A DNA stretch of 64,000 nt. Source: Pseudidiomarina piscicola (GTDB taxonomy: Bacteria; Pseudomonadota; Gammaproteobacteria; Enterobacterales; Alteromonadaceae). This document shows, in pieces, positions 27,441-34,219 of this stretch (position 1 is its first letter; every line of letters begins with the position of its first letter). Position numbers and translations under genes: made by a program. A model generated the notes under the pieces. It saw nothing but the letters and a program-made list of their open reading frames with translations, did not search any database and was not told where the DNA came from. Location of the stretch: positions 248,001 through 312,000 of the forward strand of contig NZ_CADCXY010000003.1 in NCBI RefSeq assembly GCF_902806985.1, written 5' to 3'.

Positions 27441-27552
27441 GAATTTTTTAATACTTGCAGTGTCTATCGGGAATTATTGCATACAACGTGTGGTTTTGGG
27501 GGATTATTTAATACAAAGCGGCTGGTTTTTGCGAAAAATATAATACAAAACG
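27441..27552 (-). promoter_or_regulatory. Four iterons upstream of the AbiEi-like/Fic gene
   Basis: On the + strand the core AWTWWTTNNATAC recurs with its ATAC at 27451, 27481, 27511 and 27543, that is every 30, 30 and 32 bases (about three helical turns). Read in gene direction the unit is GTATTAAATAATCC or close. The last copy ends 17 bp before the start codon, so the array overlaps the promoter and leader. The likely ligand is the winged-helix part of the adjacent protein (inference). Confidence 0.6.
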
Positions 27553-27645
27553 AAATTTATCGATTTCGCTGCGGTGCAGCTGGTGAGGGAGATAATAACT
27601 ATCAGTAGCCCGCGTATTACCGCGGGCCACCGGCTTTGCGCGCGC

Positions 27646-28260
27646 TTAATCAGCAGACATCACATCAAACGCCTTACCGATCATGTCATCGGTTGTCAGG
27701 CAGCCCATGAGTACGTGGGCGACGTCTTCGCGGGGGATCTTGCCAGGCGGCAGATGCTCGCCGATGTCGACGCGGCCGGTGCCGTTATCGTCGGTGAGGG
27801 CGCCGGGGCGCACGATGGTCCAGTCTAACTCGCTGCGCATCAATTCGCGATCGGCGTAATGCTTGGCAGCGTAGTAGGGCTTGAGCTCGTCGGCCCAGTT
27901 CTCGCGGTTGTTGGCCTGCCATGCGCTGAGCATGACAAAGCGCTTGATGCCCTGGGCTTGCGCCGCTTCCATGGTTTTTATCGCACCGTCGAGGTCGACC
28001 AGCAAGGTCTTGTCGTCGCCGCTGTTACCGCCTGAGCCTGCGGTAAAGGCCACGGCGTCAACGCCAGCGAGGGCATCGGCTAATTGCGCCACCGTGCCTT
28101 CCAGATCCGCCAGGCGCGCTTCCACGTCCTGTTCTTGCCACTGCTTTTGCTGTGCTTCTTTGCGCACCAGCGCCACCGCCTCATGTTCCGCATCATTTTT
28201 TAGCAGCTCGACCAGCTGCTGACCTATTTTGCCATTGGCTCCTACTACTGCTACTCGCAT
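27646..28260 (-). CDS. NAD(P)-binding oxidoreductase (atypical SDR, YwnB/SDR_a5-like)
   Basis: 204 residues. VVGANGKIGQQLVELL near residues 4-19 is the GxxGxxG nucleotide-binding motif; AVAFTAGSGGN near residue 72, FVMLSAWQANN near 107 and WTIVRPGALTDD near 145 follow the pattern of small NAD(P)H-binding proteins of the NmrA/YwnB type, which lack the YxxxK dyad and often act as redox sensors or flavin-type reductases. Monocistronic; GAGG 6 bp upstream of the ATG. Exact substrate unknown. Confidence 0.82.
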   Translation of the reverse strand: MRVAVVGANGKIGQQLVELLKNDAEHEAVALVRKEAQQKQWQEQDVEARLADLEGTVAQLADALAGVDAVAFTAGSGGNSGDDKTLLVDLDGAIKTMEAAQAQGIKRFVMLSAWQANNRENWADELKPYYAAKHYADRELMRSELDWTIVRPGALTDDNGTGRVDIGEHLPPGKIPREDVAHVLMGCLTTDDMIGKAFDVMSAD

Positions 28261-28336
28261 TAGAACCTCACTTGTTTTGTTCGCTTCGGTGAATTTGTTT
28301 GCTGGGTAGTACCTTTGGGCGAATGCCTTCAGATCA

Positions 28337-28423
28337 AGAGGGGGGGGCAGCCCTTACATTGTAAAGATTTAGAGGGGGCTGCCCCCTGTGGGTAAAGTTA
28401 TCCCCAAGGGGCAGCCCCCCCTT
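28337..28423. repeat. REP cluster, copy C (degenerate)
   Basis: AGAGGGGGGGGCAGCCCTTA, a second inverted unit GAGGGGGCTGCCCCCTGTGG, and a third partial unit (AAGGGGCAGCCCCCCCTT). Arms are longer or broken compared with copies A, B and D, so it is an older copy. It sits between the oxidoreductase promoter and the 3' end of cysQ. Confidence 0.75.
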
Positions 28424-28453
28424 ATGACCGTGCTGCGTAAGCGTTTGGGAGCT

Positions 28454-29248
28454 TCACTTGGCGATGAAGTAGGGGTTCAGCAGCGATTCTTTTTGATTGT
28501 AGGTTAACGGCTCGCCGTCGGTGGTGGTGACGGTGGCTCCTGCGGCTATGGCAATCGCGTGTGCAGCGGCGGTGTCCCATTCGCTGGTGGGGCCGAAGCG
28601 CGGGTAAAGGTGTGCTTTGCTTTCGGCGACCAGGCAGAGTTTCAATGAGCTGCCCATAGCGACGATTTCGTAGGGCTGCTCTAGGGTGTCGAGATACGCC
28701 TGCAAGTCCGGCGCCGGGTGTGAGCGCGAGCCGACAACTTTTAAGGTCTTTGGGTGGGCGTCTTGCCGGGCTTGTATCGGTGCGCCATTTTTGTAGGCGC
28801 CTAGGCCTTGGGCGGCGGTGTACATGGTTTGCGTTGCTGGCGCGTAAACTACCCCAGCGAGGGGCTGCCCCTTGTGGATAAGTGCAATGTTGACGGTGAA
28901 CTCGCCGTTGCGCTTAATAAATTCTTTGGTGCCATCGAGCGGATCGATGAGCCAATAGGTGGTCCATTGCTTACGTTCTTGCCAGCTGATAACGGCAGAT
29001 TCTTCCGAGAGTTGCGGCAGGTTTGCGAGGTCTTTATCGGTTAGCTGTTTTAGCTCAGCTTCGATGATAGCGTGTGCCGTTAAGTCAGCTTGTGTCAGTG
29101 GACTGTTGTCGCCCTTCGCCTGTACTGCAATGCGCTCGGCAAAATCGCGCGCATCGTAAATCGCCATGATCGCCTCACCCGCCTTGCGGGCAATCGCTGC
29201 CACTTCTTTCAGCTGTGCTTCGGTTAACATACGCCTCTCTCGCTCCAT
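28454..29248 (-). CDS. cysQ: 3'(2'),5'-bisphosphate nucleotidase
   Basis: 264 residues of the inositol-monophosphatase superfamily; hydrolyses PAP (left over from PAPS reduction or sulfotransfer) to AMP. Motifs: DNSPLTQADLTAH (about 46-58, metal site), LSEESAVISW (about 80-89), WLIDPLDGTKEF (about 98-109) and WDTAAAHAIAIAAGA (about 223-237). Two close starts are possible: the one given (GGAAG upstream) or the ATG six codons later (MLTEAQLKEV). Functionally linked to cysD/cysNC 10 kb away and to the sulfotransferase at 61.7 kb. The segment HKGQPLAG is encoded by a stretch (28849-28880) resembling REP sequence, probably by chance. Confidence 0.93.
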   Translation of the reverse strand: MERERRMLTEAQLKEVAAIARKAGEAIMAIYDARDFAERIAVQAKGDNSPLTQADLTAHAIIEAELKQLTDKDLANLPQLSEESAVISWQERKQWTTYWLIDPLDGTKEFIKRNGEFTVNIALIHKGQPLAGVVYAPATQTMYTAAQGLGAYKNGAPIQARQDAHPKTLKVVGSRSHPAPDLQAYLDTLEQPYEIVAMGSSLKLCLVAESKAHLYPRFGPTSEWDTAAAHAIAIAAGATVTTTDGEPLTYNQKESLLNPYFIAK

Positions 29249-29308
29249 AGCTTCCTTCGCATAGCATAGCGCTATCGCCGCATGTCTTACATCCCTTGTC
29301 CGAAATAA

Positions 29309-29382
29309 CCAGAGGGGGCAGCCCTTACAATGTAAAGATTTAGAGGGGGCAGCCCTTACAATGTAAGGGCTGCCCCCTCTGG
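29309..29382. repeat. REP doublet, copy D
   Basis: Two direct units CCAGAGGGGGCAGCCCTTAC with linker ATGTAAAGATTT and the inverted GGGCTGCCCCCTCTGG, almost identical to copies A and B. It lies between cysQ and the outer-membrane barrel gene; being 20 bp downstream of the barrel stop (- strand) it may act in its transcript end. Confidence 0.85.
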
Positions 29383-29401
29383 ATAAGTGCGCGGTGGTGG
29401 C

Positions 29402-30043
29402 TTAGAAGTGGTAGCTGGCGCCGATGGTGGTGTAGCTCGTGTCGCCGTCGATGCGGGTATAACCAGCGGACAAGCTGAAGCGAGGTTCAAAGTAGTAGCG
29501 GGCTGAGACGCTGAATTCTTGGTCGCCGTCGGCACCGATGTCGATATGGCGCAAAGCTGCGTCGACTTCGAAACGTTCGGTCAGAGCTGAGCGCACGCCC
29601 ACTTGCGCGTTCCAACCTGACTCGCTTTGTGAGTATGAATCGGCGAAGCTGTTGTCGCTAAGTGATACTTCGCTACTGACGCTGAAGCGAGAGAAACCTG
29701 CCGCCATGTAGCCGACCGTGCTGCCAGTATCGTAAAACTTATAGCCTAAATTGGCGTGTGAAAGCTCGGTAGAGATTTCAAAGGCGGCATCTGCGCTACC
29801 TGTGTTTTCAACGAAGCTGTCAGTGGCATCAAGGTGATTAACACTAAGAAATACTTTCGGTGAAAAAGACGTTTCTAGGTTTACTTTGAATCCGTCGAGT
29901 GACTCGTCTGCAACGTCAAATTTGACATAACTAAGGCCAACATTATCGAAACTTGGAGCGTTGCTTTCAGCGGCTAGAACCGGTGCAGAAAGCATCATTG
30001 AAGTTGTTGCCAAAACTACAGCGACTTTTGAAAGACGAAACAT
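29402..30043 (-). CDS. Outer-membrane beta-barrel protein (OmpA/OmpX-like barrel)
   Basis: 213 residues from the ATG at 30043, chosen because AAGGAAG lies just upstream; an earlier in-frame start adds ten residues before the signal peptide. Signal peptide about residues 1-24 (MFRLSKVAVVLATTSMMLSA, cleavage at VLA-AES). The rest alternates hydrophobic and polar residues in about eight strands with short turns (SYVKFDV, FSASYTRI-type) and ends in ASYHF with a C-terminal Phe as BAM substrates do. Small porin-like barrel of unknown function. Monocistronic. Confidence 0.8.
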   Translation of the reverse strand: MFRLSKVAVVLATTSMMLSAPVLAAESNAPSFDNVGLSYVKFDVADESLDGFKVNLETSFSPKVFLSVNHLDATDSFVENTGSADAAFEISTELSHANLGYKFYDTGSTVGYMAAGFSRFSVSSEVSLSDNSFADSYSQSESGWNAQVGVRSALTERFEVDAALRHIDIGADGDQEFSVSARYYFEPRFSLSAGYTRIDGDTSYTTIGASYHF

Positions 30044-30225
30044 ATAACTTCCTTTTTTATGGGTAATAAGCAATGCCTAAAGGGCAAGGTTCACGCATTC
30101 TAGGTGGGAGGTTCGTAGGCCGCAACAAATAAGATGTTACTAATATTTAATAAATAGAATGTTTAGCCTATGTTTGGTTTGTGTCATTATTAAAGCTTCA
30201 AGAAAAATTATAAAAGGAACTTAAA

Positions 30226-30687
30226 ATGCACGATGAAAACTTGGAATATGTCGGCTTTTGGCCGCGCGTTGGGGCGGCAATTATTGATTCGCTACTGTTG
30301 ATCATGGTGACTTTCCCAATCATTCATTTCGTCTACGGGGATGCTTACTGGTATACCGATAGCTTAATTCTTGACCCCTTAGACTTTGTCATAAATTATA
30401 TCTTCCCTGCGGTTGCTATTATTTTATTTTGGGTTTATCGCCAAGCAACACCTGGCAAGATGGCAATATCTGCGAAGATAGTTGATGCAGATACCGGCCA
30501 TGAGGTGAAAACCTCCCGCCTTATTCTTCGTTATGTTGGTTATTATGTTTCGAGCATTCCACTTTTGCTCGGACTTATTTGGGTGGCTTTTGATAGTCGC
30601 AAGCAAGGTTGGCACGATAAAATGGCTAATACAGTTGTGGTGCGTCGCAAAGATCGCTCGCCACGCCCGGTGTCGTTTGATAATTAA
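30226..30687 (+). CDS. RDD-family membrane protein
   Basis: 153 residues. It starts with the typical YVGFWPRVGAAIIDSLLL (residues 8-25: Arg-Asp of the RDD motif at the edge of helix 1), followed by helices near 60-80 and 105-125 and GKMAISAKIVDADTG near residue 86 and DSRKQGWHDKMANTVVV near 125-141, a family hallmark. Role unknown in general; some members are Na+/H+ antiporters or helpers of membrane enzymes. AAGGAA precedes the ATG; stands alone. A GCCCCTA/TAGGGGC hairpin lies at 30695-30719 but has no T-run. Confidence 0.88.
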   Translation: MHDENLEYVGFWPRVGAAIIDSLLLIMVTFPIIHFVYGDAYWYTDSLILDPLDFVINYIFPAVAIILFWVYRQATPGKMAISAKIVDADTGHEVKTSRLILRYVGYYVSSIPLLLGLIWVAFDSRKQGWHDKMANTVVVRRKDRSPRPVSFDN

Positions 30688-30829
30688 GTTGTTTGCCCCT
30701 ATTGCATTTGAGTAGGGGCTAATCAATTCGGCCCACTCTCGCTATGTGCTTCGACATATTGCCGGATGCTTTAATCCGGCCTATACAAACTCTGTAGTTT
30801 CGATTTTCTCAACTAGTAGGGTAGTCACT

Positions 30830-31753
30830 ATGTCTAAAAGAAGCACGGCAATACTAATTATAACAGCAGCGATGATGAGTTCGTCGGCGGCATCGCAAGA
30901 CCTTTCAGGTGAATTTATAGGCGATATTGCTTCGGCCCCATCCTATGTAACGGACGCAGGTGCCACCAGCGTTAAAGTTAATTTCACCTATGACACAACA
31001 GTTCCTTTCACGACAGTGGGCCCTCCTTATTTTCGATACGATGGCGCATTGGCTGAGGTAACTTATGAATTTATGGACGCACAGGGCAACCCAATAGATT
31101 TTAGCTTACCGACACCGTTTTTCTTTCCCGATGGTGCTCAGCAACTGAATCTCTCAGGCTCCTTTGATTACGACGATAATTATTCCTATAACACGATTAA
31201 TTACCAGTTGAATAATACGACAGTTATGGCTTATTTTAATTTAGATGCCAACCAACAGTCACCGTTATTCGTGCCGTTCGATAATTACCCACAGTTCCAA
31301 GAAGTTGCGAATGAACCGTTTTCCTATGAAAGTACTTTGATTATTCGAGCACCAGACACCCAGTTTTCTGCTGAGGCATGGATTGACATAGATGTTCACA
31401 CCTTACGCTATGTTGGGCTGGATGCTGACGAAGACGGGATTGCAGATACAGATGATCTTTGTGGCGCATCTATTTTAGACGAAACCGCTATGTTTGGTCC
31501 GTTTAATTCGGGAGTGCCGAACTATATTGATGCCGACGGTTGCTCGATTATGGACCATTATGCGGCGTGTGAAGCTGAGGAAGAAGAGGCACCAAGTTCG
31601 CCTTGGGGTTGGTTCCAACCAGTCTACTCAGGACCTTCTTCGTGTGAGCGTCAAGTAAGCTATAGCTTAGTCGATGCTGGTGTTATTGATTACACTGAAG
31701 CGCGTATGCTGAGAAATGCACTGAATCTATCGTCACAGCAGGGTGATTTGTGA
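30830..31753 (+). CDS. Hypothetical secreted protein with a calcium-type D-rich repeat
   Basis: 307 residues from ATG 30830, chosen because the signal peptide starts there (MSKRSTAILIITAAMMSSSA, cleavage after AAS); an upstream in-frame ATG at 30746 is ignored. The middle (residues ~25-220) is beta-rich. DADEDGIADTDDLC near residue 201 resembles a thrombospondin type-3 Ca2+-binding repeat, continued by Cys-containing stretches (YIDADGCS, YAACEAEEEE). Ends with a soluble helix. No known family recognised. Ribosome binding site weak. The gene ends directly in an 11-bp periodic array. Confidence 0.65.
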   Translation: MSKRSTAILIITAAMMSSSAASQDLSGEFIGDIASAPSYVTDAGATSVKVNFTYDTTVPFTTVGPPYFRYDGALAEVTYEFMDAQGNPIDFSLPTPFFFPDGAQQLNLSGSFDYDDNYSYNTINYQLNNTTVMAYFNLDANQQSPLFVPFDNYPQFQEVANEPFSYESTLIIRAPDTQFSAEAWIDIDVHTLRYVGLDADEDGIADTDDLCGASILDETAMFGPFNSGVPNYIDADGCSIMDHYAACEAEEEEAPSSPWGWFQPVYSGPSSCERQVSYSLVDAGVIDYTEARMLRNALNLSSQQGDL

Positions 31754-31853
31754 GTCTTTAATTAGCTCATTATTAGCTCGCTATGAATTCTGTGTTAAGT
31801 CATATGTGAGTTAATTATGAGTTCAGTATGAGTTATAAGTGAGTTGAAGTGAA
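31751..31853. repeat. Tandem array of 11-bp period
   Basis: Starting at the stop codon, seven-base blocks recur every 11 bases at 31751, 31762, 31773, 31784, 31795, 31806, 31817, 31828 and 31839: TGAGTCT, TTAGCTC, TTAGCTC, TGAATTC, TTAAGTC, GTGAGTT, ATGAGTT, ATGAGTT, GTGAGTT. The four-base spacers vary. Exact 11-bp phase holds for at least nine units; the last four share GAGTT. Confidence 0.7.
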
Positions 31854-31882
31854 TGGAGCTATGTTCCCATAGCTCCATTTTT
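31854..31882. terminator. Bidirectional rho-independent terminator
   Basis: TGGAGCTATG, loop TTCC, CATAGCTCCA and TTTTT. The 10-bp perfect stem serves the + strand secreted-protein gene; read in reverse it ends just two bases from the 3' end of the - strand gene and is preceded by AA only, so its use there is less clear. Confidence 0.85.
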
Positions 31883-31883
31883 A

Positions 31884-32351
31884 TTAGTTATTACCCTTCT
31901 TTTTGCCGGTTTTAGCTTTCTCTGCTGGCTTTTCTTGAGGTTTTTCGCCTTGCGCTTCGTTATCTTGCGTTGATGTGTCATCCGCTGACCGCTCTAGTGT
32001 TATGTCACCGTATTTGGTGCGCCCTGGTCGTTTCCGTTCGGCCGCTTTAGTACCCTCTGCTTGTTGCACTGTGTGCGTTGATTCGTGCGCGGCGGATTCC
32101 GCGAGGTCTAACAGCCCATCATCATCGGAATCATCATCGAGATGATCAGGCGGACCAGCGGAAACTTTCACTTGATCAGCCAGTTTCTTGCCGGCATCAA
32201 ACTTTGCTCCGCGGGCTTGCTCGCTCGTTTCTTTTGCGGCCTCGGCGGTTGCTTGGCCGGCTGCCGGTGGCTCTGGTTTTGCTTTGTCTTGTGCCGCTGC
32301 GCTTAGCGGTAGCGCTAAACCTAGTGCGATAAAAATGTATGCATGTTTCAT
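31884..32351 (-). CDS. Hypothetical secreted protein with HExxH-QQ and tail-tube-like motifs
   Basis: 155 residues. Signal peptide MKHAYIFIALGLALPLSAAA (residues 1-20), then a charged, Ala/Lys/Glu-rich low-complexity chain. Three short motifs stand out: DDDSDDDGLLDL (Ca2+-binding TSP3-like), AHESTHTVQQ near residues 89-98, which matches the core of the DUF4157 (eCIS-core) metal-binding motif, and RPGRTKYGDITLERS near 107-121, like a conserved motif of T4 gp19-family tail-tube proteins. The chain is too short and disordered to be either domain in full. Function unknown; it might be a relic or a mimic. Convergent with the previous gene. Confidence 0.6.
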   Translation of the reverse strand: MKHAYIFIALGLALPLSAAAQDKAKPEPPAAGQATAEAAKETSEQARGAKFDAGKKLADQVKVSAGPPDHLDDDSDDDGLLDLAESAAHESTHTVQQAEGTKAAERKRPGRTKYGDITLERSADDTSTQDNEAQGEKPQEKPAEKAKTGKKKGNN

Positions 32352-32454
32352 CTTTGACTCCTTGCTGGCCGTCGTGATTGACGACCGCGCACCTTTGGTT
32401 ATAGCGCAAGTTCAAAAAATAACCAGCTGGCGTTGTGCCTACTATCGCAAATGT

Positions 32455-32552
32455 TAAGGGGGGGCAGCCCCCCTCCGCGAAATTGCCTTTACAATGTAAG
32501 GGCTGCCCCCTCTGCTGGAAGCGTCTTTACAATGTAAGGGCTGCCCCCTCTG
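32455..32552. repeat. REP cluster, copy E
   Basis: Three units: AAGGGGGGGCAGCCCCCCTC, then ACAATGTAAGGGCTGCCCCC and again ACAATGTAAGGGCTGCCCCC. The right-hand units are in direct order. The cluster overlaps the last codons of the gene at 32527: its TTACATTGTAA supplies the stop codon. Confidence 0.85.
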
Positions 32553-32997
32553 GGCGGAGGATTTTGTGGTCGGGGAGGCGGTGGTGGATGAGGTGTGGGG
32601 TGTGCTTGAGGTTGGGGCGGTAGGCGCACGGGGCGGTGCCGGTGAAGGTGATGGTGCGTTCGCCGGCGTAGACGCCGCGGTAGGTTTCGCCGCTTGGTTC
32701 GAGCTTGCAGGTTGCCCCCGCAGCTCGGTCAGACTCCGCAGCTCGGTCAGACTCGTCAGCTCCCGCGCCGGCTACATCGGTGCTAAGCGTGAGCCAGTGT
32801 GGCAGGGCGGCTAGGGCGGCGTTTGGGTCGCTGCTGCCGACAAGCGCCTCAAGATCGTGTTCGGTGAAGCGCCATTGCCAGGTGAGTTGGTCGGCGTCAG
32901 TGCCGGGCTCCAAGGTTAAAACGCTGGTGCTAAAGTCATGTGCTTGCGCCGTGAAAGCCAGGCAAAGCAGAGGTATCAGTAAAAGATAGTGTTTCAT
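32527..32997 (-). pseudogene. Truncated HupE/UreJ-like secreted protein (3' end replaced by REP)
   Basis: 156 residues with signal peptide (MKHYLLLIPLLCLAFTAQAH). The body (FSTSVLTLEP, LTWQWRFTEHDLEALVGSSD, CAYRPNLKHTPHLIHHRLPDHKIL) looks like the periplasmic N-terminal part of HupE/UreJ-2 family proteins that occur in DUF4331 operons; those carry a membrane domain after it and are about 350 residues, which is missing here. The last residues PEGAALTL are encoded by REP copy E, whose TAA ends the frame. An 18-bp perfect duplication at 32718-32753 gives ESDRAAESDRAAG. It may still make a secreted fragment. Four bases overlap with the previous gene's end. Confidence 0.55.
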
Positions 32998-33929
32998 TGT
33001 AGGCTCCTTGCTCGTTCGAGTAGTTCTTGATCGGCGGGCTCTTTGGCAACGTTGTAGTTGAGCTCGGCGTAATGTAGGGCTTGTGTTGGTTCAATGGCGA
33101 CGTAGGCAAAATAGTAGGCGATGTCGGCGGTATGCAGTGCTTCGTCGCGAGCGATACGGATCTGCATACGCTCCGCGGTGAGTTGCTGCCAGCAGTGGCG
33201 GTCACTGTTCGCGGCAATCGACGCGTGGGCAATTCGCACCAGCATGCTATCTTCGGGTAGTTGGCCAAGTTGCGGACACTCGGGGTAGGCTGCGAGTAAA
33301 CGTTGCGGGTCTGCTGCCGCAAGCCAAGCGTCGGCTAATAATTTTTGATTGACCACGGGATGGTCCTTAAAGTCGCGGCCGGCAAACCACCTTGCGACGT
33401 CGTCATAATGGCCTAGCGCATAGGCTTGTTCAGCTAAAATCTGTTGTTGCCAGTGACGGATATCCTTACTCGCCGGCTGTTGTTGATAGAGCTTGGAAAG
33501 TTGTTGGTAGGTGTTGGCAAGGCGGTCTGGATGCATGCGCCCGGCAACTTCAAGTAAGCAGGTTGCCGACAGCGTCATGCTTACTTCGCCGAGTAAGGCT
33601 TGGCAGCTGCGTTGGGCTTGCTTGAGCGCGCCTTGGGCAAGATGGATGCGGGCCTGCATGAGCCGTGCTTGCAAGTGATCGGGCTGCTGCTTGAGCACTT
33701 GGTCGAGTACGTTTAAGGCGTCGTCGAAGCGATGTCCGTATTGCAGGGCGTCAGCCTCACTCAAAGCCTCAGTCAAAGCCCCCGCATCAGCAGAGGAGAC
33801 TACACCGTCCGTGGTGTAGCCTCTCCCTGATACGTTTAAGGTCTCTGATGCACTACCGTGCGCCGCGCAGCTTAGCAAACTAAGGCCAAGTGCGAGGCGA
33901 GGTAGCCAGCGTGTGTTAGCCCTGTCCAT
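32994..33929 (-). CDS. TPR-like repeat protein, periplasmic
   Basis: 311 residues from the ATG at 33929; an upstream TTG would add seven. Signal peptide (MDRANTRWLPRLALGLSLLS, cleavage after ASA or GSA). Residues ~60-130 have TPR character (ALQYGHRFDDALNVLDQVLK, HLQARLMQARIHLAQGALKQA), the rest is helical. Likely a scaffold. The start lies inside the last codons of the lipoprotein gene (14-bp overlap), showing translational coupling in the DUF4331 operon. Its own last bases overlap the truncated HupE-like gene by 4 bp. Confidence 0.75.
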   Translation of the reverse strand: MDRANTRWLPRLALGLSLLSCAAHGSASETLNVSGRGYTTDGVVSSADAGALTEALSEADALQYGHRFDDALNVLDQVLKQQPDHLQARLMQARIHLAQGALKQAQRSCQALLGEVSMTLSATCLLEVAGRMHPDRLANTYQQLSKLYQQQPASKDIRHWQQQILAEQAYALGHYDDVARWFAGRDFKDHPVVNQKLLADAWLAAADPQRLLAAYPECPQLGQLPEDSMLVRIAHASIAANSDRHCWQQLTAERMQIRIARDEALHTADIAYYFAYVAIEPTQALHYAELNYNVAKEPADQELLERARSLQ

Positions 33930-34209
33930 GGATCGTCCCCGATGCCACAAGGTCGTCGAACTCCGCGGTCGTCATCACATCGAATTCGATATCCTTACCA
34001 TTGATTGTCAGTGGTGCCGCGTGAGGTTCTTGGGCATAGGCGTCACGTACCAGTGTCCGAAACGACACTGTATCGTCGCCATCACCGCCGCCCATGTCTG
34101 GAGGCGGCATCGGTGCGCTGGTGGAGTCGTTGTTACAACCGACCAGTACCAGCATCGCTGAGGCCATCACTAGTGTTGTGGCAATTGCACGTAAGTTAAT
34201 GTTTATCAT
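33916..34209 (-). CDS. Small lipoprotein of the DUF4331 locus
   Basis: 97 residues. Signal peptide with lipobox LVGC (mature Cys at about residue 25, next residue Asn), then an Asn/Pro/Gly-rich linker (PMPPPDMGGGDGDD) and a short folded part (TLVRDAYAQEPHAAPLTING). The first residue after Cys is not Asp, so outer-membrane sorting is expected. Not recognised. It is 10 bp downstream of the DUF4331 gene and overlaps the TPR gene. Confidence 0.75.
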   Translation of the reverse strand: MININLRAIATTLVMASAMLVLVGCNNDSTSAPMPPPDMGGGDGDDTVSFRTLVRDAYAQEPHAAPLTINGKDIEFDVMTTAEFDDLVASGTIHGQG

Positions 34210-34219
34210 TCGAAAGCTC

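Noticed and set aside
28849-28881. REP-like sequence inside cysQ as an insertion
   Set aside because: It codes HKGQPLAG, which fits the expected CysQ fold at this place without disturbing length, so chance similarity is simpler.
30695-30719. GCCCCTA/TAGGGGC hairpin after the RDD gene as terminator
   Set aside because: No T-run follows on either strand; may still be an RNA 3' stabiliser.
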